59,262 nt of DNA from contig JAKQYF010000003.1 of assembly GCA_023356535.1 (NCBI GenBank), forward strand, positions 1 through 59,262. The letters are read 5' to 3'. The notes beneath the pieces are model-generated. The model was not told the DNA's origin. It worked only from the letters and a program-made list of their open reading frames with translations, and searched no databases. This DNA is from Trichodesmium sp. MAG_R03 (GTDB taxonomy: Bacteria; Cyanobacteriota; Cyanobacteriia; Cyanobacteriales; Microcoleaceae). Both the position numbers and the translations under genes were made by a program. Each line of letters begins with the position of its first letter. Within the stretch, counting starts at the first letter, position 1. Positions 28,729 through 37,707 of the stretch are shown here, piece by piece.

Positions 28729-29684
28729 ATGATGCAAAAATTACCAATAGGACTAATAGTTAAAGGATTAAAAAAACCAAATCTAGCTTTAAAAAAAAGT
28801 AAGGTTTTTTTAGCAAATCATCTTGAAGATTTCATCAGAATACTTACCCAACAAGACAAACTTTCAGAAATAGTTAATCAAAAAGAAATTCGAGTAGCAG
28901 GTATGAGACGGACTGGGAACCATGCAATTATTAACTGGGTTAAAGGTCAGCATGCTGGTAAAAGCATGCTGGTAAAGTAGAATTTATTAATAATGTATTA
29001 GCTAATGAAAACCCCTACCGCTACAAATATCAAAATCTCGAAGATTATTACCCAGAATATAAATGGGCAATATAACATTATCGTCAACAAGCTAAAGGAA
29101 ATTTTATTAAAAGAGATTGTTTGATATACAGCTATGAAGATTTTCCTTTAGACCAAGTCGCAAGTGATAAATTTGAGCATAATCATGACTTATATTTAGG
29201 AAAAAGTGCTATTAGGTACGATCTATTAATTATTAGAGATCCTTTTAACCTTTTTGCAAGTAGGTTAAAGGCTTCTTCTAAGGTGGGACATTTTTTATCA
29301 GTAAATTCTCAGAATAAAACAATGGTTAATTTATGGATTGATTATGCAAAAGAGTATTTAGGAGAAACAAATTATCTCAAACACAACAAAATTTGTATAA
29401 ATTATAATCAATGGTTTTTTGACATTGAATATCGGCAAAAAATTGCTAAGAAACTGCAAATGGAATTCTCTGATGCAGGTATTGACATCGTTTTTGGTCT
29501 TGGTGGAGGTAGTTCGTTTGATGGAAAACAATTTGATGGTCAAGCAACATCTATGAATGTCTTAAACAGATGGCAAAAATTCTGTGATAATCCTCAGTAC
29601 AAAAATTTTTTTAATCAGGAAGTATGGGAATATTCAGAACAAATATTTTGTCATATTCCTGGCACAGAATCTTTAATTAAGTAA
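28729..29684 (+). pseudogene. Sulfotransferase-like protein, broken by a 14-bp duplication and a stop
   Basis: The N-terminal part reads VAGMRRTGNHAIINWVKGQH, a P-loop-like motif of a sulfotransferase-related family. At 28949-28976 the 14-mer AGCATGCTGGTAAA is repeated in tandem, shifting the frame into a stop at 28980. Removing one copy restores KVEFINNVLANENPYRYKYQ and about 50 codons down to a TAA at 29073-29075; the same frame then runs to 29684 with LLIIRDPFNLFASRL (a PAPS-binding-like RDPxNxxxS motif). Two lesions make it a pseudogene among polysaccharide genes. Confidence 0.82.
28949..28976 (+). repeat. 14-bp tandem duplication
   Basis: Two adjacent identical AGCATGCTGGTAAA units, each containing the palindrome GCATGC. 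Because 14 is not a multiple of three it causes the frameshift in the surrounding gene. Confidence 0.95.
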
Positions 29685-29992
29685 TAGTTGCGCAGATTTG
29701 AAAAATTTAGTTAATTATCTATTAAAACTAGAGAATAAGTTCAGTAATCTATAATATGACAATAGCAACCCTAAATAAGTAGTAGTAAACAAGTAATGAT
29801 GTTTCTAGTCTACCTTCTGACAATTAAAGGGATGTAGCAACTAAATATCCTGACATATTTAGGACTACCTTTTTATCATAACTAATTTGGGCTGAAAACA
29901 TAAGTAAATTTTGATTCCTGACTCCTGACTCGGTTCTCCTAAATACCACCAAAATATTATAACTTAAATAGGTTAAATAAGATTGATATATT
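29685..29992. other. Intergenic, no gene seen
   Basis: A GACAATAGCAACCCTAAATA string near 29759 resembles one end of the R5 repeat. Nothing else is recognisable. Confidence 0.4.
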
Positions 29993-31072
29993 ATGAACAT
30001 TATGTTAATTGGGTATTACGGCTACCATAACATTGGAGACGACTTATTTGTTAAACAACTTACTAATTATTTAGCTAGCAAACAAAAAGTTAAAAAAAAT
30101 TTTATTTTAGGTGAAGACAATTATTATGAATTTGATAGTATAAAAGTTTTTTCTTTTACTAATAATCAATTATCAAAAATCAAGAGAGCTTTAATACTAC
30201 TAAAAAGTGATTATATTGCTTGGGGTGGAGGAAGTTTAGAATTAGATGGTGAACCAGGTAATTTATTGAAGCTGCAAAAATTATCAAAATTAATGGGCAA
30301 GGGTTTTGGCTTTCTTGGAATTGGATTAGACTCTGTCTGGAAAGAGAAAAATAGCAAAAGTAAGATAGCTAATATTTTTGCAAAATCAGACTATCTATAT
30401 CTTAGAGATAACTATTCCTATGAAATGGCATTGGAGCAGCTTAAACTTAAGCAATTACCAAGTCTAGGAGGTGATTTAGCTTTCTTAGATTTGACTATTT
30501 ATGAAAAATTTTTCAAGCCATTAAATCAATCAATTAATATTACTAACATATCATTCTCTGGCAAAAAGTGGTGGGGCGATAGCAGAGCTGAATTTTATGC
30601 AAAACAGTTAATGCCTCTGATTGAAAAGTATAATACTACGATTCATCTTTTGCCAGGACAGGTGGTATTGTCGGGACAGGTGGGAAATCAAAGAAATGAT
30701 AATCTCTTCCATGAATTGCTGAAAAAGTATCTCCCTTCTACTAATTGTCAAATGCACTCCTGGAAAGAACCAGAATATTTTCTAGAAATTCTCAGCTCAA
30801 TGAATTTTCATATAGGAAATCGTCTCCACTCAATTATACTTGCTGATATACTAGGGATTCCAAATATTGGAATTGGTAGTCATAGATCAAAAATTTTCAA
30901 TTACATTCATAAGACAAATACTCTGATTAAAGAAAGAGTAGTAGATTTTATGGAACCAATATCTATGGAAAGGATAATGACAATTTTTTATCGATATAAA
31001 AAACCAGAAAACTTTATATTAAAAGAATCTTCCACCGCTAAGTCTTGCCTGGAACAAATTTTCTTTTCTTAA
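29993..31072 (+). CDS. Polysaccharide pyruvyl transferase family protein
   Basis: 359 residues of the PS_pyruv_trans family, which adds ketal pyruvate from PEP to sugars of exopolysaccharides or cell-wall polymers. The N-terminus MNIMLIGYYGYHNIGDDLFV carries the NIGDD motif, followed by YIAWGGGSLELDGEPG near 75, GFLGIGLDSVW and LYLRDNYSYE. The C-terminal lobe has HIGNRLHSIILADILGIPNI with the conserved His/Arg. It is co-oriented with the GT2 gene 110 bp downstream. Confidence 0.85.
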   Translation: MNIMLIGYYGYHNIGDDLFVKQLTNYLASKQKVKKNFILGEDNYYEFDSIKVFSFTNNQLSKIKRALILLKSDYIAWGGGSLELDGEPGNLLKLQKLSKLMGKGFGFLGIGLDSVWKEKNSKSKIANIFAKSDYLYLRDNYSYEMALEQLKLKQLPSLGGDLAFLDLTIYEKFFKPLNQSINITNISFSGKKWWGDSRAEFYAKQLMPLIEKYNTTIHLLPGQVVLSGQVGNQRNDNLFHELLKKYLPSTNCQMHSWKEPEYFLEILSSMNFHIGNRLHSIILADILGIPNIGIGSHRSKIFNYIHKTNTLIKERVVDFMEPISMERIMTIFYRYKKPENFILKESSTAKSCLEQIFFS

Positions 31073-31182
31073 CCCTTTTTTTGTCATTTTATTAGGATTC
31101 AGGAGCCAGAATAAATGGCTTCAATACCGTTTTTTAGATCGGAAATTCAATTAAAGCTATAGCATAAATTCTGTAATTTATT

Positions 31183-32130
31183 ATGGCAAAAGTTAGTGTT
31201 TGCATCCCCACCTATAATCGAGCAAATTTACTCCCCTACGCAGTAAATAGTGTTTTAAATCAGACTTACAATGACTTTGAGTTAATTATAACTGATGATG
31301 GTTCAAAAGATAATACGGCTGAAGTAGTCAGTCAGTGGAATGATTCTAGAATTCGTTATATTAGGCATCCACAAAATATTGGTAAAAGCAATAATATGCG
31401 CTCTGGTTTTAATGCTGCCACAGGTGAATACTTTATCAAATTTGATGATGATGATAGTCTGACCCCAGATTTTTTGGCAAAAACCATTTTCATTCTAGAT
31501 CGAAATCCAAGTATTGATTTTGTAGGAACTGACCATTGGGTTATTGATATTAACAATCAACGAGATCAAAAAGTAACCAAATTAAATTCTCAAAAATGGG
31601 GTAGAACTCAACTTTCAGAAGGAATAGTAAACAATTTACTAGAAATAGTATTTATTAATCAAAGCTTTCAAATTGGCGCAACATTATTCCGTAATCGAAC
31701 TCTAAAAGAAGTAGAATTTATGCGGCCTAATATACAAAATTGTGAAGATAACGATCTATTTGTTCGTCTAGCTCTAGCGGGAAAAACAGGTTATTATTTG
31801 CCAGAAAAATTAATGGAATATCGTTTTCATGCAGAACAGCATGGAATTAACCGGGCAATTCCCTATCTAACTGATAAGCTAAATTATTTACAACAATTTA
31901 ATTTTGAGTTAAGTAAATTAGAGTCAGTTAGAAAGTCAAGGCTAGCAGAAACTCAGCTAATTTTAGGACTACTATTAATTGAAACAGGTCAAACTCAAAA
32001 GGGCAGGCAGATGGTTTGGGAACAAAAATCTTTCTCCCCACTAAGAGCTTGGATTGGGCTAGCATTATCTATATTACCTATAGAAATTCGCGAGCTTGCT
32101 TTCAAATTTATACGTAGGCTACGCAGTTAA
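31183..32130 (+). CDS. Glycosyltransferase family 2
   Basis: 315 residues, GT-A fold. The start AKVSVCIPTYNRANLLPYAV is the GT2 signature; DFELIITDDGSKDNT follows near 30-45 and the metal-binding DxD appears as YFIKFDDDDSLTPDF near 87. NCEDNDLFVRLALAG is the acceptor-site ED motif. A soluble or membrane-peripheral enzyme likely adding a sugar to a lipid-linked polysaccharide. It follows the pyruvyl transferase gene and may share its transcript. Confidence 0.9.
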   Translation: MAKVSVCIPTYNRANLLPYAVNSVLNQTYNDFELIITDDGSKDNTAEVVSQWNDSRIRYIRHPQNIGKSNNMRSGFNAATGEYFIKFDDDDSLTPDFLAKTIFILDRNPSIDFVGTDHWVIDINNQRDQKVTKLNSQKWGRTQLSEGIVNNLLEIVFINQSFQIGATLFRNRTLKEVEFMRPNIQNCEDNDLFVRLALAGKTGYYLPEKLMEYRFHAEQHGINRAIPYLTDKLNYLQQFNFELSKLESVRKSRLAETQLILGLLLIETGQTQKGRQMVWEQKSFSPLRAWIGLALSILPIEIRELAFKFIRRLRS

Positions 32131-32232
32131 AAGCCTACTGCTGATGAGGCAGGCTAAAAAGCATAAGCTTTTTGGTGGTTTAAGCTCATTTAGTGGTGAT
32201 TTCGGGCTGACCATGATAGAAAAGTTAAGAGA

Positions 32233-32337
32233 TACAGCGCTTTCCTTTGTTATGAGGTAAATTTACGCGGGCAAGATGCCCACACTACATGATTTTTACC
32301 ATTTACCCTGTACATTATTTGCCCGAAATCTGCTGTA
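32233..32337 (+). mobile_element. R2 MITE copy
   Basis: 105 bp, TACAGCGCTTTCC...GAAATCTGCTGTA, near-identical in the middle to the copy nested in R1 at 40629. Confidence 0.85.
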
Positions 32338-32470
32338 ATTCTGACTACTACCTCCTCTGTAATTGCCATTCCTTGATACTAGTGAATCCCTATTCCCTAT
32401 TTACTACTTCCTACTAACTCCCTGAAAATACTTTTTTAGCAAGCCCTATTTATTCAAAAATCTTTAGTTA

Positions 32471-32775
32471 TTATACCAATTCCCATAAACTTTGCTATAC
32501 CTTGACTTTCTATAGCAATGGGAATAGCAATCCTAAATAGGTTGTGACAATTTCATTAACTAGAAATAAACTCCGAAACTCTTGCCTATTGGCCATTGCA
32601 TATTCCTTATTCCCAAAAAGCGGTAAGATTTTAGATGCAAATAAAATAGGATTGTTATATTTCTAAATATTATTTGTTGGAGCAAATACTCGATAGAATT
32701 GTAACTTCGGTTATGAAGGAAAGTTATTTTTGCAAGCCTCCGGGTATAGCATAACTTTTGGGAATTAGTCTTATA
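32471..32775 (+). repeat. R9 dispersed repeat, copy 2, interrupted by R5
   Basis: Outer parts match 16545-16668 (ACCAATT-CCATAAAC, then TTCTAAATATTATTTGTTGG and AAAGTTATTTTTGCAAGC). Terminal AATTCCCATAAACTT and AGTTATGGGAATT-like ends suggest an inverted-repeat element. Confidence 0.6.
32513..32657 (+). mobile_element. R5 MITE nested in R9
   Basis: It begins TAGCAATGGGAATAGCAATC and ends AAATAGGATTGTTA, with TA at both junctions; the R9 host reads through as TTTCTA-TTTCTAAATATT when it is removed. The interior (ACTAGAAATAAACTCCGAAA) equals the R5 copy at 32875. Confidence 0.65.
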
Positions 32776-32874
32776 CTTAAACAAGTTTAATTCGTGCTTG
32801 AAGAATATTTCAATTCTGATACCAGATAATCTGAATTTTTAGACATTTTGTTCTCTTATTGTTACTAGATAATA

Positions 32875-33316
32875 CAGCAATCCTAAATAGGGCTTGCTGA
32901 TTAAATCCAAAAGTATTGACACATAAAGGTAAAAGCATTTTTAAATTCACAAAAAGTGTCTAGTTTGCGCTCCTGAGAGCTCAAGAAGTTAGTATTTTGG
33001 GCGTTCCCTAGGCAGAAAAATCAAAGGACAAATATATCCTACTACCTCCTCTACCAATTCCCCGTTCCTCTGTAGGGACGTTGCATAACAAAAATGCGTT
33101 TCATGTCGCTAAGCGTTACGTCCCTACTTCTCATCCTGGGAGATGTTAGGGGTGGGTTCCCTACTTCTGCAAAAGACTTTTTCAGCAAGCGCTAAATAGG
33201 TTGTAACAATTCAAAAAGTAGAAATAAACTCCGAAACTTTTACCCATTGCCTATTGCCTTTAAATTTATTCCAAAAACGCAGCAAGATTTTTGACATAAA
33301 TAAAATAGGATTGCTA
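32875..33316 (+). mobile_element. R5 MITE, copy 2, interrupted by R1
   Basis: AGCAATCCTAAAT lies left of the R1 insertion; AAATAGGTTGTAACAATTC, GAAATAAACTCCGAAACTTT and ATAAAATAGGATTGCTA lie right of it. The two halves form one element about 133 bp long without R1. Confidence 0.7.
32889..33193 (-). mobile_element. R1 MITE copy e, inserted in R5
   Basis: 305 bp, AGGGCTTGCTGATTA...TTTTTCAGCAAGCGCT, flanked by exact AAAT duplications (32885-32888, 33194-33197). The internal AGTGTCTAGTTTGCGCTCC and CTACCTCCTCTACC segments are standard R1. Confidence 0.92.
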
Positions 33317-33338
33317 TATGTCTTCAAAGTAATATTTA

Positions 33339-33470
33339 TAGGACTTACGCATGAACGCTATTGGTAGGGTGTGTTTTGCTGACGCAAAGTGGAGCGAACG
33401 CTTCGGGACATGAAAAGTGCAATTCGTAACGAACCAAGGCTCTATATATAGAGCTTTTGCGTAAGTCCTG
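33339..33470 (+). mobile_element. R3 MITE, 132-bp form
   Basis: TAGGACTTACGCATGAACGC to TTTGCGTAAGTCCTG with an ATTTA duplication (33334-33338, 33471-33475). It contains GCTGACGCAAAG and GGAGCGAACGCTTCG palindromic words shared with 43725-43856. Confidence 0.9.
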
Positions 33471-33579
33471 ATTTATTCAGAAAAACAACTGACTACAGTA
33501 TTAACAATAAAATATAAAAGTACGCTATATATAGCGTACCTGCATAAATCCTGTCTTAATACTTAGGATTAAGCTGATC

Positions 33580-34155
33580 CTAACTAGCAGCAGCATCAGC
33601 TTCCCGAAGAGCTTTGAGAATTTCAGGGCGTTTCATCCGCGCATAACCACGCAATTTCCGCTCTTGGGCAATTTTCTTAAGTTGTCTGAGTGATTTAGTA
33701 TCATAGTCATCAACGGGAACTTCTGGTTCCACTTGAGATGCTGAGCTAGCTTTAGTTTTTTTAGTACTTGTTTTTGTGGTAGTCGCCTTAGACTTAGGCG
33801 TTGTGGAAGTTGGCTTGCTCTTAGTCGTTGTCTTAGGTACTGTATCAGTTTTAGCTTCTACTTCTACAGTAGAATCTAGATCTGGTATTGCCTGCAATTG
33901 ACGTCGAACTGCTGATACTTGAGTTTTTAAGTCATCTTCAAGATCTTTAATTGACAGGGAAAACTGATTAACTGTGTTGACCATCCCTTCCAATTTTTTC
34001 TCTATTTGTTTGTCAAGATCGTCAAGCTGTTTTGATAATAACTCCATTTTCACTCCTGTAGAACTAGATGTTGTCTTTTTAGTTGCTGAACTTGTAATTT
34101 TTCTTACCAATTTTTCTACCTTATTATGAACTGAATTTTCTAGGTTTGTAATCAT
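33580..34155 (-). CDS. Coiled-coil protein with C-terminal SAP/Rho-N-like domain
   Basis: 191 residues in three parts: a helical, probably coiled-coil N-terminal half (MELLSKQLDDLDKQIEKKLE, then an ALDDDLK-like register), a 45-residue Thr/Lys/Ser linker rich in TTTKSK repeats, and a C-terminal segment DDYDTKSLRQLKKIAQERKL followed by GYARMKRPEILKAL, typical of small SAP, HeH or Rho-N nucleic-acid-binding modules. Its ATG overlaps the stop of a decayed upstream frame (ATGA). Function unknown; a granule- or nucleoid-associated role is a guess from architecture. Confidence 0.75.
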   Translation of the reverse strand: MITNLENSVHNKVEKLVRKITSSATKKTTSSSTGVKMELLSKQLDDLDKQIEKKLEGMVNTVNQFSLSIKDLEDDLKTQVSAVRRQLQAIPDLDSTVEVEAKTDTVPKTTTKSKPTSTTPKSKATTTKTSTKKTKASSASQVEPEVPVDDYDTKSLRQLKKIAQERKLRGYARMKRPEILKALREADAAAS

Positions 34156-34450
34156 TTTTTGAACTGCTCAATTTGAGCAATATCAATGCTTTGCTCTTGC
34201 AAAGATTTTACTTTTTTTTAATAACCTCCTTATTTTTATTAATTGATTGATCGATTCTTGGGGTGATAGAATCTACCATTTGATCAAATGATACCTCAAG
34301 TTGTTGCAATAGATGCTCAAAGTTGGGTGTTTCTAGCATAAGTGCTTGAGTTAACTTCTCCATCTGTACTCTAGCTATTTTCACTTGTTCATTCGTAATC
34401 TCATAAATCCAGGCCCATAGTTCCTTGATTTCAACTTATTTGGTAACTTG
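34152..34450 (-). pseudogene. Helical (phasin-like) protein, frameshifted at a run of eight A
   Basis: The minus strand encodes VEIKELWAWIYEITNEQVKI, ARVQMEKLTQALMLETPNFE, HLLQQLEVSFDQMVDSITPR and NKEVIKKK, then a stop; shifting one base at the A8 run gives VKSLQEQSIDIAQIEQFKK ending in TGA that overlaps the next ATG. Upstream in frame are two more stops (a TAG and a TAA) where Gln would fit. The all-helical profile resembles phasins or tape-like coiled coils. It was the first gene of a coupled pair. Confidence 0.65.
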
Positions 34451-34519
34451 ACACTAATCAGAACCACGAATAATTTCATACTGCTGTTTAGAGTCTTAGT
34501 TATTCATTAACCTGATAAG

Positions 34520-34835
34520 AGTAGTAATTGACATGCTCTCCGGCCTGGAGGCACGGAGATTACTACCGAGCCAAAGCTCCTCGGCGGGTTGACGTTTCAT
34601 AGGTTAGTGCACCTACCCCTCTTGCTCCCCTCCCGGGAGGGAATGGGGGTGGGTTATGCTTTCCTCCACGTCCGTTTTTTGTCTCCGAATTTCCTCCGGC
34701 GACTAATATATTTATTGCTGCGTTTTTGTCTTAGTCGTGTTTAGCAAAACAGTTGAGAGATTCTCATTCTCTGAGTGAAAGGTTTAATTTGCCTCTACGA
34801 AAACCGCAGCATGACCAGATCTGGGATGTTGGTTT
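34520..34835 (-). pseudogene. tnpB: TnpB C-terminal part and IS end
   Basis: Minus-strand sequence reads GFRRGKLNLSLRE, a TGA where Trp is usual, CFAKHD, a stop, then DKNAAINILVAGGN: zinc-ribbon remains and the DRDxNAAxNIL motif with damage. The downstream GCCGAGGAGCTTTGGCTCGG hairpin and the CCGGAGAGCATGTCAATTAC tail resemble IS605 right ends. Confidence 0.72.
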
Positions 34836-34849
34836 CCAACGACTAATTT

Positions 34850-35230
34850 CTATACCCGACTTGTCTTCAGAACCGGATGTGAGACTTTCACCTCAAAATC
34901 AGCTCCTCTCTTAAACGTCCCTTTTCATGGGTACATCCCTACTTCAGTATCAACATATCGTCAGCCCATAATATAACCTTCAGGTAAATCCTATAATTTT
35001 GGTTTTGGATATGTTTTGTTGTCTAAAGCAGTTTTTAGGTATCGTGGCAATGTCGGTGCAACACTTGGTTTATTTTTGTATGTGTTGTCACCACCTTCAG
35101 ACCTTAGTTTTATATGGTCAATTTCCACAAGGTCAGTTGGTCTAAAGGCTAGTCCACAAAATACGCATTTATTGTTTTGTCGCTGGTTTGAGCGCATCAA
35201 TTTTTTTGACCATTACCCAATATAGCAAAA
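34850..35230 (-). pseudogene. Group II intron remnant (HNH fragment plus domain V) inside tnpB
   Basis: 34991-35200 encodes the HNH end of an intron maturase (NKCVFCGLAFRPTDLVEIDH, KLRSEGGDN and the TYPKPKL end) in one frame; compare the 20.3-kb copy. A domain V hairpin (34870-34905) with GAGGTGAAAGTCTCACATCC lies after it. RT domains are absent. It sits between the two halves of a tnpB. Confidence 0.75.
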
Positions 35231-35279
35231 GTTTTGATGTCATAATCTATACCTACTTAATCATCAATTTTAGTAAGCA

Positions 35280-35316
35280 TTCAGCTGTCAGCTATCAGCT
35301 ATCAGCTATCAGCTAG
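35280..35316 (+). repeat. Tandem heptamer (CAGCTAT) array
   Basis: Four to five CAGCTAT/CAGCTGT units. The preceding AGTAAGCATTCAGCTGTCAG word occurs again, inverted, at 44838-44865 beside the SNF2 pseudogene end. Confidence 0.8.
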
Positions 35317-35378
35317 AAGAAGCAATTAATCTCCTAGAAGAATTAAAAGTCTGAAACGAAAAAGATTATCAGCTAAAC

Positions 35379-35615
35379 TTAGTAATTTATTACTTTTATG
35401 CATCTTTTTGCCCAGCATAACCTAGGAAAATTCGCTTGAGTAATCAACTGTTTTTGTAGCTCAGAGTTAACAGGCTTATTCTCTCGTAGTTTGTGCCTTT
35501 CTTTACAGAAAGCTAGATTATCATTCCAGACAATATGAACACAAACAAATAGCCTTGCTAATCTAGTTTTTTGTCCCATTGTTGGATAGATGTGATACTT
35601 AAATCTAGCTTTCAT
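35379..35615 (-). pseudogene. tnpB: TnpB N-terminal part
   Basis: MKARFKYHIYPTMGQKTRLA, then FVCVHIVWNDNLAFCKERHK is the standard start of cyanobacterial IS200/IS605 TnpB (RIYPT..QK..L, VWND). It breaks off after about 66 residues. The C-terminal half is at 34520-34835. Confidence 0.85.
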
Positions 35616-35659
35616 AATGTGACTTTTTAACTAACATTCAGAATAACATAATTTATTAA

Positions 35660-35747
35660 CAGGACTTACGTAACACTGCTAGATATAGTGTATTTTGGCA
35701 ATTTTTCCGATATTTGAACTATAGTTAGTACCTTAGTGTAAGTCCTG
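35660..35747 (+). mobile_element. R3 MITE, 88-bp form
   Basis: CAGGACTTACGTAACACTGC to TTAGTGTAAGTCCTG with ATTAA/ATTCA flanks (4 of 5 match). Confidence 0.8.
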
Positions 35748-35763
35748 ATTCAAATAAAATCAG

Positions 35764-35997
35764 CTAAAAAGTAACCCAATAAAGACGAGGCTTTACACCC
35801 AATTTTTCGGTAAGGCTATTAAATATAGCTTCATGTCTTTCTGGAGGAATATCTTTCTCCTGAGACTCTGGAACAGCAATTTTAGATATAGATATAGAAA
35901 TCAATTCCAAACTTATTTGGTTGTACTGATAACTCTTGTTGTCAATTTTGGCCCTGTTATGAAACCATTTGCTGACAAATTTCCTTAGTTCCTAAAA
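35764..35997 (-). pseudogene. Orphan C-terminal protein fragment
   Basis: An open minus-strand frame of 77 codons lacks any start codon at its head (an in-frame TAG precedes it). It reads LRKFVSKWFHNRAKIDNKSY, then ISISISKIAVPESQEKD and IFNSLTEKLGVKPRLYWVTF before TAG. The sequence is protein-like and well composed, so it is likely the surviving C-terminus of a lost gene. I do not recognise the family. Confidence 0.45.
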
Positions 35998-36894
35998 TCA
36001 AATATAAAGTATTATGTTAGTACAGTCTAGGTAGAAAGATATCAATTACATAGACTTTTTTAGTTCTATTTATCACTTTTGATAAATAGAGAATTTTTTG
36101 CTCCCCTAGATATTGAAAATATCCTAATTTCATCCTAGTTTGACAAAAATAGGATTAGATAGTCAGACTGAGTAAACTGCCTAGTACTGCTTAACAAATT
36201 CATGGTCACATAATCTGAGAAATTATAATTAATTCTCAAGCTACAAGCTTATACATCAGTATACTCAACAGCGTTTTTAGTTATTGATTTTTCCATGCCT
36301 TGTGTAATTTTTTCTCTTACTGAGATTTTACTTTTATCGGGCTACTTTAGCATACTCTTTTTAGCTAGGGTTGACAAACAAACAAATTATGATCTTAGTG
36401 GGACTTACACATTTTCTGGGCAGAAAAATGCTTAAAAGTCAGTCTAGGTAAGGGAATTAAGTCAAAGCCCTAAAAATGGCGATAATCCTTGATAAAAAAG
36501 GAATTATACCTTTTTGACATAAAAGCCCCCTAGCTGTCTATATTTGATCCTATTTTTTGCTGCTATTTTGTGTAAATCCCATTAGTAGCAGTTGAATGTA
36601 TGGTATGAGTTTAGTAAACTACTTGTCAACTTCTGTTAAGTTTTTGCTCTAGTCCTACAACTTGATTAGGCATAGCCGGAGAATAAGCTTTGGGAATAGC
36701 AATCAGCAATTACTCTGAACTAAATTAGCTGACGGTTGAATTTTTTCTGGCCATATCAGGGTGCGATCACATAATTTCATTAAAATGGCTGAAGTTATTT
36801 TGTAACTTTTTTGCACAAAATACTCAAGGTTTACCTATTTAATTAATAATAATATTAATTGGCTAATTTTTGCAACAGAGGAACAGACGATCAC
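35998..36894. other. Intergenic upstream of the winged-helix gene
   Basis: A pair GGGACTTACACATTTTC (36400) and TTTTGTGTAAATCCCAT (36565) could be a diverged R3-type element. Otherwise AT-rich with no gene. Confidence 0.4.
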
Positions 36895-37707
36895 ATGAAT
36901 ATTAAATATCTTAAGTTTATTTTAAAATTACTAGGCTACAAAAACTATCAAGTGTCTATTAGTAAAATCCACCCAGAGCAAGAAATGAAGGTTTCTGAAC
37001 GGGATGACATCTGTTACCGACTTTGCGATCAAGGGTTAGTAAAATTTACAAGGGAGGTTACAAAAATTAATATAGCACCCCTGGGAAAATTACTACTAGA
37101 TAGTAAAAAAGCTGCCAGTTCATTGACTGAGGAAGAGTTGAAATTGCTCAAGGCAACTGCTAAGGGTACTATTGCTCCAGGAGAGACTGGTATAGCTGCT
37201 ACCTATAGACAAGCTGTGATTACAGATTTGCTAGACCAAGGTTTGATTGAAGTTGTTAATCAAAAAATCAAAGAAGTATGGCTAACAGAAAAAGGAAAGC
37301 AATTTTTGTGCCAAGAATATTCATCTCACAGTACTGCCAAAGAAATATCGTTGAAAATGTTAAGTGATTATCTTCAATTAATGCGTACAAACTACCATCA
37401 GCAAAATAAACAGGTGTTTTCTGGGGGGTCAGATAACAAACCCACTGACTCTGAAATTTTAGCTACGATTAAGGATTTAGACCATAATCTAGGTACAGAT
37501 AACTACTTACCAATTTTTCATCTACGAGAAAAGCTACAACCTTCTTTATCTCGAGCAGAACTAGATAGAGCACTCTACCGTTTAGAAAGAAGTGACCAGA
37601 TAGAATTAAGTTCCCTACAGGAGGTAAGATGCTATACACTAGAACAAATTGAAGCAGGTATCCCTCAGAACATTGGCGGACGTTTATTTTTTATCATTCC
37701 CTACTAA
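36895..37707 (+). CDS. Winged-helix protein, first gene of an ATPase module
   Basis: About 270 residues. The frame opens at TTG 36859, but ATG 36895 has AGAGGA 12 bp upstream and is preferred. Two to three winged-helix-like units can be drawn: ERDDICYRLCDQGLVKFTRE, TYRQAVITDLLDQGLIEVVN with LTEKGKQFL, and a C-terminal PIFHLREKLQPSLSRAELDR plus ALYRLERSDQIEL. No enzyme motif is present, so it probably binds DNA or acts as an adaptor for the following ATPase (435 bp downstream, same strand). Exact function unknown. Confidence 0.7.
   Translation: MNIKYLKFILKLLGYKNYQVSISKIHPEQEMKVSERDDICYRLCDQGLVKFTREVTKINIAPLGKLLLDSKKAASSLTEEELKLLKATAKGTIAPGETGIAATYRQAVITDLLDQGLIEVVNQKIKEVWLTEKGKQFLCQEYSSHSTAKEISLKMLSDYLQLMRTNYHQQNKQVFSGGSDNKPTDSEILATIKDLDHNLGTDNYLPIFHLREKLQPSLSRAELDRALYRLERSDQIELSSLQEVRCYTLEQIEAGIPQNIGGRLFFIIPY

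Larger units (their letters stand above)
32131..33579. other. Intergenic, stacked and nested repeats
   Basis: In order: R2 (32233-32337), R9 (32471-32775) split by R5 (32513-32657), a second R5 (32875-33316) split by R1 copy e (32889-33193), and R3 (33339-33470). A small inverted repeat near 33519-33540 (ACGCTATATATAGCGT) follows. No protein-coding frame is supported. Confidence 0.6.

Noticed and set aside
28729..28980. A separate 83-residue gene
   Set aside because: It is the N-terminal part of the sulfotransferase-like gene cut by the 14-bp duplication.
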